Shown one piece after another: positions 1-6,826 of a DNA stretch of 39,058 nucleotides. The stretch comes from a virus. Numbering within the stretch: the first letter of the stretch is position 1; every line of letters starts with the position of its first letter. Below the pieces are notes generated by a model. That model worked only from the letters and a program-made list of their open reading frames with translations, was not told the DNA's origin and ran no database searches. The stretch covers positions 1 to 39,058 of IMG/VR virus record IMGVR_UViG_3300005827_000011. One strand, 5' to 3'. A program made the translations under genes and the position numbers.

Positions 1-458
1 TGGGGAACTCCGAAATATTGAGCGTCAAGTATCCGCCAGGTAACGCCATACCCGCGTTGCGCCAGCCATTGAACGATGACGGCAAAATCTTTTCCGTTGT
101 TGCTGGATAAAAGACCAGGGACATTTTCGATAACAACCCAGTTCGGCTCAAGTTCATCAATAATTCTTGCAAACTCGAACCATAATCCGCTTCGCTCTCC
201 AGCAATGCCCGCCCGTTTTCCTGCAATGCTGACATCCTGACAGGGGAATCCACCACAAATAAGGTCAATTGATTTTCGCTCATGTGTTTCTTTACCTACC
301 TTTCGCACATCATCAAATAATTCAGCCTTCGGGAAATGACGGCGCAAAACAGATTGAGCGTTTTTATCAATTTCACAGACTGCGACACACTCCATGCCTG
401 CGCGTTCAAACGCCAAATCAAAGCCGCCTATGCCTGAAAACAGTGAGATAAACTTCAT
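1..458 (-). CDS. DNA (cytosine-5)-methyltransferase, C-terminal part outside window
   Basis: Transfers a methyl group from SAM to C5 of cytosine in DNA. The 152 visible residues hold motif I (FSGIGG, residues 7-12), motif IV with the catalytic Cys (GGFPCQ, Cys73), motif VI (ENV, 111-113) and the start of motif VIII (RILDAQYFGVP, 143-152). The target-recognition domain and motifs IX-X lie beyond position 1. The start at 458 is the ATG directly before KFISLFSGIGG, with GAGAGG upstream. The gene is noticeably AT-richer than the genes before it. It begins 25 nt after a GTTAGGC core preceded by an attI-like site (483-522), so it is probably a captured cassette. The family call is very secure; the sequence specificity cannot be read. 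Confidence 0.95.
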   Translation of the reverse strand, partial: MKFISLFSGIGGFDLAFERAGMECVAVCEIDKNAQSVLRRHFPKAELFDDVRKVGKETHERKSIDLICGGFPCQDVSIAGKRAGIAGERSGLWFEFARIIDELEPNWVVIENVPGLLSSNNGKDFAVIVQWLAQRGYGVTWRILDAQYFGVP

Positions 459-482
459 GCGCTTATGCCTCTCGAAGATAGT

Positions 483-522
483 GCCTAACTATGTATTTAC
501 CAGAATGTACACTTGTACACTC
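483..522 (-). other. attI-like cassette docking site 1
   Basis: On the minus strand the site reads GAGTGTACAAGTGTACATTC (plus 503-522), then a 9-nt variable stretch, then CATAGTTAGGC. It contains two tandem copies of AGTGTACA and ends in GTTAGGC, a perfect match to the integron core GTTRRRY. The same 20-mer, at the same distance from CATAGTT, occurs at 36657-36696 before the methyltransferase cassette array. The site overlaps the stop codon of the upstream phage gene (521-523) and is followed at once by the C5-methyltransferase. Known integron attI sites have a simple core plus direct repeats bound by IntI, which this resembles. The function is inferred. Confidence 0.7.
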
Positions 523-736
523 ACTCGACATCCTTCACGCGCACCTTGCGCGGCAGGCCAACCGGCAGCGCCTTCCCTGGGAAAGTCTTCAGCCACGCCG
601 ACTCAATAATGCGTCGCAGCGTGTCAATGTCGGCCCAGTGCGAAAGCGCCCCGTCATTCATCGCCAGCGTGATCTCGGTCAACAACCGCGCATGACCTCG
701 ACCAATGTTCGGGCGGTAAGGCTGGGACGTGCTCAT
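521..736 (-). CDS. Small conserved-looking phage protein, unknown function
   Basis: A 71-residue protein. The start at 736 overlaps the stop of the upstream gene as ATGA, which favours this start over longer in-frame options. The sequence is basic at the end (LPRKVRVKDVE) and has an amphipathic, helix-like centre (DTLRRIIESAWLKTF). No catalytic motif is seen. It is the last gene of the early operon before attI-like site 1, whose 20-mer overlaps its stop codon. The function is not recognised. Confidence 0.65.
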   Translation of the reverse strand: MSTSQPYRPNIGRGHARLLTEITLAMNDGALSHWADIDTLRRIIESAWLKTFPGKALPVGLPRKVRVKDVE

Positions 737-1023
737 GTCTCTGCCTCCAGCCTCGCCCTGCGCCCCTCCAACAGCGCGTTCAGCGCATCCTCCCCCACCA
801 CCCAATCCCGCTCGGCATGGCACAGCGTGCACTGGATCGCGTCCATCCCGCCCGTTACCCGTCCGCGTAGGACAGGCAACTCTGACGGCAGCCCCTCCAG
901 CGTCACGCTTTGCTCGTAGAGCATCAACGCGCGCACGCGGTGCCGCCCCACCTGCACATGCTTGATCTCGCCCAGGATATGCCCTTTCCGGCACCACCAT
1001 AAACGGCGCTCACCGGCTGACAT
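733..1023 (-). CDS. Small Cys/His-rich protein, possible zinc binder
   Basis: A 96-residue protein. The start at 1023 (MSAGERRLWW) overlaps the preceding gene by 14 nt; the longer frame upstream is a shadow of that gene. Visible features are a CRKGH segment at residues 11-15 and a CTLCHAE motif at 64-70 (CxxCH), which together could bind one zinc ion. The segment between looks like a small beta-rich domain (VTLEGLPSELPVLRGRV). The position between the polymerase-X-like gene and the operon end suggests a DNA-related accessory role, but no family is recognised. Confidence 0.65.
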   Translation of the reverse strand: MSAGERRLWWCRKGHILGEIKHVQVGRHRVRALMLYEQSVTLEGLPSELPVLRGRVTGGMDAIQCTLCHAERDWVVGEDALNALLEGRRARLEAET

Positions 1024-1627
1024 CGCGTGCCTCCGTTTCCACCGAAACACCTGGACGCAAATTCCCGCTCCGGCTCTCCGGCGCCAAATTGGGCGCAAAT
1101 CCCAAGAACTGCAAAAAGGCCCCCTCGGTCGGCATCGGCACATACCCCGCCCCGCGCCGCACCTGCCATCCATCCGTCACCCGGCAATTGCTCGGCAGGT
1201 ACCCGCTCTGCCGCCGCGCTGTTACACACCGCCTGGTAAACTCCTCCGGCCCCGTGCGGATCACCATCTCCACCCCCCAGGCCGCGGAATTGCTGAGATG
1301 GATTTCCAACTTCAGCCCCTCCCGCAGCCGGAGCGTTTTCTTCTTTGGCCCCGCCATCAAAACCTGCGCCCCCCACTGCGCTGCCAGCTGCTCAAAATGC
1401 TCCTCCACCTGGTTCGCGCCCGCCACCACCTGACCGAACAAATCGCGCGCCGTGGACGGCAACGGCATCAGCATCACCTCGATGTCACCCACCGTCGCAG
1501 CCTTGCGCCGCACGCTGCCCACCACCACCAGCCGCCCTGGCACGCAATACGGCTCCAAATCCGCCACGCAGCGCGCCGCGCTGGCCTCCGCCACCGCCAG
1601 TTCCACCCGCTTCTCAGACGCACTCAT
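1010..1627 (-). CDS. Minimal family-X DNA polymerase-like nucleotidyltransferase
   Basis: A 205-residue protein resembling the palm and thumb of family-X DNA polymerases. Seen: VVGSVRR (35-41) followed by GDIE (47-50), matching the GSxRR...GDID palm signature; a third strand KLEIHL (106-111); then AAWG (115-118), an RTGPEEFTRRC stretch (124-134, compare family FTGS..hN..lR) and a C-terminal TEGAFLQFLGF..LAPESR, like the family's TEeeiFxxLGLpyipPexR. The N-terminal lyase/HhH region and any PHP domain are absent, so the size is close to African swine fever virus Pol X. Two of the three catalytic Asp positions are Glu (E50, E108). The start at 1627 overlaps the previous gene by 14 nt. Repair or end-processing is likely; activity is uncertain. 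Confidence 0.8.
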   Translation of the reverse strand: MSASEKRVELAVAEASAARCVADLEPYCVPGRLVVVGSVRRKAATVGDIEVMLMPLPSTARDLFGQVVAGANQVEEHFEQLAAQWGAQVLMAGPKKKTLRLREGLKLEIHLSNSAAWGVEMVIRTGPEEFTRRCVTARRQSGYLPSNCRVTDGWQVRRGAGYVPMPTEGAFLQFLGFAPNLAPESRSGNLRPGVSVETEARDVSR

Positions 1628-1859
1628 ACACCACCTCCGCCGCCTGGAACAACTGTTCTGCCTGCGCATAATGCGCCGCGCGCCGCCGGCAACTGGCCGC
1701 CTGCGCCGGACGCCCCTGCGCCTCGTACCGCGCCGCCAGCGTATCCCACACCCGCGCCTCCGTGCTGAACTGCTCCGCATGGCTGCGCTCCGCATCCAAA
1801 GCCCGCATCGCATCCATCGGCGTTGCCAGGTAAACCGTCATCGACCAATCCATGTCCAT
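1614..1859 (-). CDS. Small helical protein, unknown function
   Basis: An 81-residue, Ala/Glu/Arg-rich protein that looks fully helical (DAMRALDAERSHAEQF..., then repeated AA/RR pairs), possibly one helical hairpin of TPR type. It lies between the helicase loader (1 nt upstream) and the Pol-X-like gene (14 nt overlap downstream), so it is translated in the replication cluster. Two in-frame ATGs (1859 and 1853) are possible starts. An overlapping frame at 1624-1848 is a Gly-rich shadow. No family is recognised. Confidence 0.6.
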   Translation of the reverse strand: MDMDWSMTVYLATPMDAMRALDAERSHAEQFSTEARVWDTLAARYEAQGRPAQAASCRRRAAHYAQAEQLFQAAEVVYECV

Positions 1860-1860
1860 G

Positions 1861-2697
1861 TCATCGCTCCATCAGCGGACGCATATCCGCATCATCATTC
1901 ACCACCCGCCGGTTGCGTCCATCCTTCAAGCGGCTGGCAATCCACTCCGGCATCGACTCCACGCCGGCATTCATGGCAATCACCGTGCCGAGCGTCCCAT
2001 CCAGCCCGTAACGATGCCGCGCGTCCACCAGGTCCGTGATCTGATCCACCATCCAGGCCGTGCGCTGGAGTTTATCGAACTCATCCACGCACAGCACCCG
2101 CACCCGTTCAAACGCCTTCATCCGCCCCCAGGCCGAGTCGTTCTTCACGCCGCCGTCCTGGTTGAAGGCTTCCTTGACCCAGCCCATCAGGTCGAAGATC
2201 GTCACATACACCGCCTCCACCTGGCGCGCAATGCACTCATTGACGACGGCGTGCAGCGTGTCGCTCTTCCCGTTGCCGCACCGCCCGGTAATCGTCAAGA
2301 TGCCCATCGGCGCGCGCACAAACGCTTGCGCCTCCGCCACCATCGCCGCCGTGCCAGGCCCCGCCGCCGGATCAATATCACCCAGCCGCACCCGCGACTC
2401 CGCCGCGCTCTGACCGCTCAGGGCTTGCAAGCGCTCGTGCAAAACGCTGTGCTGGCACGTGCAAACCTGCGCCTTTCCAAACTGCGGATGCCCTGGCTGG
2501 ACATCGTAGGTGTACCATCCCAGCCCGTTGCAAATCTCGCATTCAACCTGCGCCTGCTTTTTCGCGTCGGCGAGCGTTGATGCGGTCGGCAGCCGCTCGG
2601 CGAGCGTCCGTAGGTGCCGCGTCATCTGCCCGATCGCCTTCCGCCCGCCGCGCCCCGTCGGCAGATTTTCCTTTGCCAGCAGATAATTTGTTTCCAT
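1861..2697 (-). CDS. DnaC-like AAA+ helicase loader
   Basis: A 278-residue ATPase that probably loads the replicative helicase at the phage origin. N-terminal to the ATPase is a four-Cys cluster (C53, C56, C79, C81), as in some phage DnaC-type proteins. Walker A is GRCGNGKS (138-145), Walker B VLCVDEFDK (201-209), with a sensor-I-like GTVIAMN and an Arg-rich SRLKDGRNRR near the end. The start at 2697 is chosen because GGAGG lies 5 nt upstream (2703-2707). This makes the gene overlap the end of the DnaD-like gene by 155 nt in another frame; a later ATG at 2625 is possible. The pairing with a DnaD-like initiator supports the role. Confidence 0.88.
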   Translation of the reverse strand: METNYLLAKENLPTGRGGRKAIGQMTRHLRTLAERLPTASTLADAKKQAQVECEICNGLGWYTYDVQPGHPQFGKAQVCTCQHSVLHERLQALSGQSAAESRVRLGDIDPAAGPGTAAMVAEAQAFVRAPMGILTITGRCGNGKSDTLHAVVNECIARQVEAVYVTIFDLMGWVKEAFNQDGGVKNDSAWGRMKAFERVRVLCVDEFDKLQRTAWMVDQITDLVDARHRYGLDGTLGTVIAMNAGVESMPEWIASRLKDGRNRRVVNDDADMRPLMER

Positions 2698-3460
2698 CCA
2701 TGCCTCCAAAGCCTTCGGTCTTGATGCGCTTAAGAATTGCCTCGACATACTTCCAGCTGCGCTTATTGTTATTGCACGCCTCGCGGAAAGCATACTCAAC
2801 CCAGGTGGCCGCGTAATCTCTCTCAGCCTCCCGCAGCACATCCGCCAAAAGCGGTGTCACCGCGCCAATGTTCGCCTCGTACAGCCCGAAGATATTTGGC
2901 CGCGCCTTCTCTCCCCCCAAATCCTGTTCTTGGATTTGGGGGGAGCCGGTGGGGGGTTGCTCTTTTGCCCCTTTGCCCGTTTCCTCCGCGCCACTTTTTT
3001 GCTCCCCCTCCCCAGAAGAAGAAGAAGATTCTTTAACTACTACTTCTGGTTCGGGTGCATTTCCTTCGGGTGCATTTCCTTCGGGTGCATTTTTCGACAT
3101 TTCCGCAGCCGTCAGGGGTGCATTTCCTTCGGGTGCATTTTTCGACACGTCCGCTGGCGGCAGGGGTGCAATTTTTACACCCCCCTCCGCCCGTAACAGT
3201 GGAATATGCCACCGGTTCGTCCCATGCGGCCCCAAACCATCCTGCACCAACAGCCCCAACTTCTCCAGCGTCTTGGTTGCCAGCTGCACTGCCCGCTCGC
3301 GGTAGCCCGTTTTGGTCGAGATCAGGTCAATACTCGGGAAGATATTCTTACCGTTCTGGTCGCTGTGGTCAGCGTAGGCCAAAAGGATGAACTTCTCAGC
3401 CCGGCCAAACTCGCCCTCGATCGGCAACTCCCACACCAACCCCATCACCAGTCCGCTCAT
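2543..3460 (-). CDS. DnaD-like replication initiator
   Basis: A 305-residue protein with a winged-helix N-terminus (about 10-90: FGRAEKFILLAYADHSDQ, then YRERAVQLATKTLEKLGLL), as in phage O-type and DnaD-type initiators. A low-complexity linker follows (about 105-185, with NAPEG repeats and a Ser/Glu run), then a DnaD C-terminal domain: YEANIGAVTP at 194 and YVEAILKRIKTEGF at 238-251, the usual YixxIL..w...G signature. It likely binds the origin and recruits the DnaC-like loader encoded next. The start at 3460 has GGAGGT 5 nt upstream and overlaps the previous stop (ATGA). A dispersed hairpin repeat (2910-2960) is embedded in the linker, encoding about residues 168-185. Confidence 0.85.
   Translation of the reverse strand: MSGLVMGLVWELPIEGEFGRAEKFILLAYADHSDQNGKNIFPSIDLISTKTGYRERAVQLATKTLEKLGLLVQDGLGPHGTNRWHIPLLRAEGGVKIAPLPPADVSKNAPEGNAPLTAAEMSKNAPEGNAPEGNAPEPEVVVKESSSSSGEGEQKSGAEETGKGAKEQPPTGSPQIQEQDLGGEKARPNIFGLYEANIGAVTPLLADVLREAERDYAATWVEYAFREACNNNKRSWKYVEAILKRIKTEGFGGMDGNKLSAGKGKSADGARRAEGDRADDAAPTDARRAAADRINARRREKAGAG
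2910..2960. repeat. Dispersed G/C-rich hairpin element, copy 1
   Basis: Plus strand: CTCCCCCCAAATCC, a 7-nt loop, then the complementary arm ending 2945, followed by CCGGTGGGGGG. It belongs to a family with copies near 11493, 24774, 25469 and 30063. This copy lies inside the coding region of the DnaD-like gene, in frame, in the variable linker. Confidence 0.75.
3051..3140. repeat. 15-bp tandem repeat inside dnaD-like gene
   Basis: Two full copies and a partial copy of TCGGGTGCATTTCCT (plus strand) at 3051-3090, and a second cluster at about 3117-3140. They encode the peptide repeat NAPEG in the linker. Slippage would only lengthen or shorten the linker in frame. A related sequence (GGCGCATTTCCGGCGCATTT) occurs outside genes at about 4588-4608. 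Confidence 0.8.
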
Positions 3461-3681
3461 GCGTACCTCCGATACCCTTTCAACCGCTCCCGGCGGCAAT
3501 CCGGGCAGCGCTGGTACTCATCCAAATGCAGGCACATCACCTTCCGCTGACGATTCGGCAAACGCATCCCGCACGCCGTCACCAGCACGCTGGCGCGCCC
3601 CTTTTCTTCCACCCTGGCCACCGAATGCCAGATGCGATTGCCGTTATTCTTCCCGGTCGGCTGATACTCCAACGCCAACAT
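3457..3681 (-). CDS. Small zinc-ribbon-like protein
   Basis: A 74-residue basic protein. Cys/His positions: HSVARVEEKGRASVLVTACG in the first half, then CLHLDEYQRCPDCRRERLKGY near the end, with a CPDC knuckle. This looks like a short treble-clef or zinc-ribbon fold of the kind common in actinophage and Chloroflexota phage small proteins. The start at 3681 shares one base with the upstream stop (TGATG), and its stop overlaps the DnaD-like start (ATGA), so translation of the three genes is coupled. A nucleic-acid-binding role is only a guess. Confidence 0.7.
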   Translation of the reverse strand: MLALEYQPTGKNNGNRIWHSVARVEEKGRASVLVTACGMRLPNRQRKVMCLHLDEYQRCPDCRRERLKGYRRYA

Positions 3682-4481
3682 CAGCCCGCCTCCACTGCTA
3701 ACCGCTTCAACGCCTCGGCCTTGTAATACACCATTTGGCTTTTCCCCACGCCCAACTTAGCCTCCGCCAACTGGCGCACAGTCACCGCCTCCGGCCTTTC
3801 TTGCTGGCGCAAATAATCCACTACCTTCGCCAGGATGTCCGGGTTGCATTGACCCTGTCCGGCTTGTCCACCGGACACAGGCTCTTGTCCGCCGGACAAG
3901 CCGGACGCGCCGGACGACTGTCCGCCGGACGCGCCGGACGACTGTCCGCCGGACGCCTTCGCCTTGCGAGCCTCCGCGCGCGCTGTGTTGGCTTTCTGGC
4001 GCTCTATATCAGCCTCCAACTTCAAAATCTTCGCCTGGTTGTCGGTGCGTACCGTTTCAGCCGTCAGTTGTTCGGTCTGTTTTTCCTGCACCGTATCCAG
4101 GTACTTTTTTAGGATAAGTGCGCACCAGCCTACCAGCGTCGCAATGGACGTGGAAATCAGCGGGCGCGTGTCATTGCCCGAATACACGGTGTAGATGAAC
4201 ATGCCGGTCACAATCAACGCCCCGGCTGCGGCCACCTTCAGCGCGCCCCACTGCTTTTCCGCAAAGGCCCGCGCCAGGCTCTCGTAGATGCTTTTCTCGA
4301 CCGTCAGCATCCCGATCACGCCCATCAGCCCCACCAGGCCCGCCAAAGCTTGCCACTCAACGCCGACCGATGCCATAATCGCCTTATACAGGCTAATGCC
4401 CATCACCAGCGCCGGCGGGCTGCCCGCCATATATGGCGCAATGCTAAATGTGTTGATATTGATATTCGCCAGCCATTTCAT
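3681..4481 (-). CDS. Membrane protein with coiled coil and C-terminal HTH-like domain
   Basis: A 266-residue protein with about four hydrophobic segments in the first 130 residues (for example PPALVMGISLYKAIMASV, LAGLVGLMGVIGML, VAAAGALIVTGMFIYTV, ISTSIATLVGWCALIL). A charged helical stretch follows (TVQEKQTEQLTAETVR...ARAEARKAKA), then a Gly/Ser/Gln linker with GGQSSGAS repeats, and a C-terminal LAKVVDYLRQQERPEAVTVRQLAEAKLGVGKSQMVYYKAEAL that reads like a helix-turn-helix or recombinase-type domain. The start at 4481 has AGGAG 8 nt upstream. It could tether replication or partition machinery to the membrane. No family is recognised. Confidence 0.75.
   Translation of the reverse strand: MKWLANININTFSIAPYMAGSPPALVMGISLYKAIMASVGVEWQALAGLVGLMGVIGMLTVEKSIYESLARAFAEKQWGALKVAAAGALIVTGMFIYTVYSGNDTRPLISTSIATLVGWCALILKKYLDTVQEKQTEQLTAETVRTDNQAKILKLEADIERQKANTARAEARKAKASGGQSSGASGGQSSGASGLSGGQEPVSGGQAGQGQCNPDILAKVVDYLRQQERPEAVTVRQLAEAKLGVGKSQMVYYKAEALKRLAVEAG
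3901..3957. repeat. 24-bp tandem repeat encoding GGQSSGAS linker
   Basis: Two and a third copies of a 24-bp unit that starts CCGGACGCGCCGGACGACTG on the plus strand. They are in frame and encode the 8-residue repeat GGQSSGAS between the coiled coil and the C-terminal domain of the 3681-4481 gene. Looser versions continue to about 3860. Confidence 0.85.
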
Positions 4482-4485
4482 ACCA

Positions 4486-4644
4486 TTCTCTCCTGATACC
4501 TGATACTTGACACCTGACACTTACCGACCTCCCCCCTCCCCCACCCCCTCCGCGCCCTCACGCACGCACACGCACGCACGCATTTCAGGCGCATTTCCGG
4601 CGCATTTGATCGGAGCAGGGGGGATAGGATGGAGTGGGGGAGTG
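4486..4644. repeat. Intergenic stretch with degenerate heptad repeats and (ACGC)n tract
   Basis: Plus strand 4490-4525 holds repeated CCTGATA / TTGACA-CCTGACA units. The same motif is at 6355-6385, and the style recurs as CCTAATT units at 10463 and 10691. After a C-rich stretch come ACGC-type simple repeats (about 4560-4582) and two copies of GGCGCATTT (about 4588-4608). No convincing gene is seen. Confidence 0.6.
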
Positions 4645-5619
4645 CTATGGGCGGCTCTGGGCCACTTCTGCAAAGAAGCGCTTCCCCAGGCTCGTGATGT
4701 GATAACGGTGCGCTTCGTCATAGATGACCAGTTGCATCTGCACCAACCACGCGCCCAATTCGTCAAAGTTGCCATCCTTGACCAGCGGCTTGCCGCTCCC
4801 GGTCATCGGTGACTCAGCGTAGTTCTTGCCTTCCATGCTGATCAACCGTGCCACCTCGTGCAGCGTCGCCGGGTAGACCGGGCAAGAAGCCGTCGAGATG
4901 CCCGCATAAACCGGATACGTTCGCGCCCGGAAGGCTGGCGCAGCCGGCGCGCTCGGCTGCACATGCGGATGGCTGAAATCTTCATCCTGTTGAGCCGGGC
5001 GCTGCGCTTGCTCTGCCCTGTCCGTGCGTTTCTTGGCCCGCGAAAGGGCATCGCGCACGTAATACAGAAAAATGACAAGCGCGATTACCACTCCCGTAAT
5101 GATGATCAACCAGATCACCGTTGCCGCCTGGGACGATGTACGTTCGCGTTGCTGGTTCTCTACGATGTAGACCGCCGTCGCCGTCATCTGTAACCGCATA
5201 ATTTCAGCCTTGGCGTTGGCCGTGTCAACGGCGAGTTTCTTGTCGGTGTCGGCCTTGATTTTTTCAATCGCCGCCGCGTTGGCCGCTGCCCTGCTATCCG
5301 CCGCCTGCGTCATGGCGATGGTGGTGGCGGTCGCATAATTGGCCGCCGAAGTCGCCAGCGCCGCTGACCGCGTTACTTCGCCGATAGCAATCTGCAAGTT
5401 CTCCGCCGCTTTCAGCACTTCCGGGTTGGTTGTGGCCGTTGGCGCTTGCGTCGGCGTGCGGGTGGCGCTTGGCTGCGCGGCGGGCAACCGGGTGGCTTGC
5501 AGCGCAGCGGTAAAGTTATCGACGGTAGGCTGCCCCTGGGCATCCAGGTTGGTGGCAATCGTGATCAGGACCGCCACCACCCCAACGAGAATAATCAAGC
5601 CAATAAATGAGCGGGCCAT
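4645..5619 (-). CDS. Two-TM envelope protein with Ala-rich coiled coil
   Basis: A 324-residue protein. The N-terminal hydrophobic segment (SFIGLIILVGVVAVLITIA, 4-22) is followed by an extracytoplasmic Thr/Pro linker (ATRTPTQAPTATTNP), a long Ala-rich helix (about 70-155, LATSAANYATATTIAMTQAADSRAAANAAAIEKIKAD) and a second TM (about 167-187, ATVIWLIIITGVVIALVIFLYYV). The C-terminal half is cytoplasmic by this topology and ends in a compact domain with FDELGAWLVQMQLVIYDEAHRYHITSLGKRFF, which resembles a winged helix. It is in the operon with the 117-residue membrane protein just upstream (1-nt gap). This could be a membrane-anchored DNA-tethering or exclusion protein. The function is unknown. 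Confidence 0.72.
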   Translation of the reverse strand: MARSFIGLIILVGVVAVLITIATNLDAQGQPTVDNFTAALQATRLPAAQPSATRTPTQAPTATTNPEVLKAAENLQIAIGEVTRSAALATSAANYATATTIAMTQAADSRAAANAAAIEKIKADTDKKLAVDTANAKAEIMRLQMTATAVYIVENQQRERTSSQAATVIWLIIITGVVIALVIFLYYVRDALSRAKKRTDRAEQAQRPAQQDEDFSHPHVQPSAPAAPAFRARTYPVYAGISTASCPVYPATLHEVARLISMEGKNYAESPMTGSGKPLVKDGNFDELGAWLVQMQLVIYDEAHRYHITSLGKRFFAEVAQSRP

Positions 5620-5620
5620 G

Positions 5621-5974
5621 TTATATCCTCCCGGTCAACTTGGCAAAGAAAAAACTGACGGCGGCGAATATCGCCAACATCCACACCGCAGATACGACCA
5701 CCACCACCGCCCCGCCGAACATGCTTCCCAACTGTTCGTTCCGGGCCTGGTCTTCAATTTCCTTTTGTTGCGCCCGAACCTTGTTCTGATATTCAAGCGC
5801 GAACTCCAGGTTCTTCTGGGCCCGCGCCTGGGCGCTATCCTGGAGTTGATCGATAGCTTCCAATCTCATCACATCCGCCTGGGCCGTGGCCACTGGCGAT
5901 TGGAAGGCTGAGTAAATGCCCACGCCGACAATAATGATGGCGGCCAGGGCGAGAATAACAATGGCAAGTTTCAT
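5621..5974 (-). CDS. Two-TM protein with central coiled coil
   Basis: 117 residues: N-terminal TM (AIVILALAAIIIVGVGIYSAF, 4-24), a charged helix (VMRLEAIDQLQDSAQARAQ... to about 85) and a C-terminal TM (GGAVVVVVSAVWMLAIFAAVSFFF). It is located directly before, and is probably translated with, the larger 324-residue membrane protein of similar design (TM, helix, TM), so the two may form one membrane complex. The start at 5974 has AGGA 6 nt upstream. Lysis (spanin or holin) is possible by shape but not supported by position in the early operon. Confidence 0.72.
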   Translation of the reverse strand: MKLAIVILALAAIIIVGVGIYSAFQSPVATAQADVMRLEAIDQLQDSAQARAQKNLEFALEYQNKVRAQQKEIEDQARNEQLGSMFGGAVVVVVSAVWMLAIFAAVSFFFAKLTGRI

Positions 5975-6034
5975 GGTTTTATCCTTTTTTTAGAGTAAAA
6001 TTTTGACACGGGCGTTCCTTATCCTTTCGCCCGA

Positions 6035-6068
6035 CCCCCGACCGATGTCACCGGTCGGGGGCTTTTCT
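6035..6068 (+). terminator. 10-bp perfect hairpin with T-rich tail
   Basis: CCCCCGACCG (6035-6044), a 7-nt loop and CGGTCGGGGG (6052-6061), followed by CTTTTCTT on the plus strand. It is a good intrinsic terminator for plus-strand transcripts. The genes here are on the minus strand, where no U-tract follows the stem, so it may block antisense transcription or act as a pause or processing site. Confidence 0.65.
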
Positions 6069-6083
6069 TGAAATACCGGCGCG

Positions 6084-6344
6084 TTATTCGTGCCCCCACA
6101 TCAACCAATTGCACAGGTGGCCGATAAAATCGGCCCGCCAGTACGGCTCACTCAACCAGATGGTCAGATTATGCGGCGCGGGGCAGACGTATCCATAGAA
6201 AGTCTGCCCGCCGCTAATCAACGGGGTTGACGGCGTGCCCGCCATCAACCCCGGGGCCGCCCCCATCAACAGCATCGTCGCAAACACCAGCACCACGCAC
6301 AACAGCGGCAAACACATCAACGCAACCAAAATCTTATTTTTCAT
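6084..6344 (-). CDS. Small secreted or membrane-anchored protein
   Basis: 86 residues: KNK then a hydrophobic segment (ILVALMCLPLLCVVLVFATMLL, 5-26), which could be a TM anchor or uncleaved signal, then a short domain with Trp/Tyr/Cys (GYVCPAPHNLTIWLSEPYWRADFIGHLCNWLMW). The two Cys (in YVCP and HLCNW) could form a disulfide outside the cell. The start at 6344 has GGAGGAG 4-5 nt upstream. The longer in-frame extension to 6422 lacks support. The function is unknown. Confidence 0.7.
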   Translation of the reverse strand: MKNKILVALMCLPLLCVVLVFATMLLMGAAPGLMAGTPSTPLISGGQTFYGYVCPAPHNLTIWLSEPYWRADFIGHLCNWLMWGHE

Positions 6345-6382
6345 GGCTCCTCCAAGCCTTACACCTGATACCTGATTACTAC

Positions 6383-6826
6383 CTACGCCTGCTCCTGCGC
6401 CTTCTTCAAACAGGCCTCGCACGTCGGAATATCTTCCAACGGACGGCGATACGAGCGGCCCGGCGCGCCCGCCAGGGCAATCCGTTCCGTCTCAACCGCA
6501 CCCGCGTCCCGCGGCAGCGCCAGCGCGCACGCCGTCAGGAAAAAGGATGCGCCAAAAATCTTTACCCAATGCGCTTGGGCGCGCTTATCCAGCACCCAGG
6601 TTTGTGGCATGTTCGTCTCCACGGGCGCAGCGGGCAACGGTGCGGCGGCTGTCAGACCGTCAAACGTCACCCGCCCGCCCTGTACTTTCCAGCGTGGTTT
6701 GGGCAGCGACTTCCCCGCCCGCGCCGCGCCGCCCCGGCACTCCGGCCCCATCCCCACCGCGATACTATACGGATCGGTCAACCGGCGCCCACACTTCGAG
6801 CAGGTCGGCTGCTTCTTGCCGCTCAT
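6383..6826 (-). CDS. DUF6011-like zinc-binding protein with C-terminal extension
   Basis: 147 residues. The N-terminus CSKCGRRLTDPYSIAVGMGPECRG (C9, C12, C30) matches the short DUF6011-type pattern CxxCGRxLtdPxSixxGxGPxC found in many phage and actinobacterial proteins. A hydrophobic stretch (WVKIFGASFFLTACALAL, about 87-104) and a second CEACLKK motif near the end follow. Overlaps the upstream stop as ATGA. DUF6011 proteins have no firmly known function; zinc binding is inferred from the Cys spacing. Confidence 0.75.
   Translation of the reverse strand: MSGKKQPTCSKCGRRLTDPYSIAVGMGPECRGGAARAGKSLPKPRWKVQGGRVTFDGLTAAAPLPAAPVETNMPQTWVLDKRAQAHWVKIFGASFFLTACALALPRDAGAVETERIALAGAPGRSYRRPLEDIPTCEACLKKAQEQA

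Noticed and set aside
3051-3140. CRISPR array
   Set aside because: The repeat units are 15 bp with no spacers, in frame in a coding region; simple tandem repeats.
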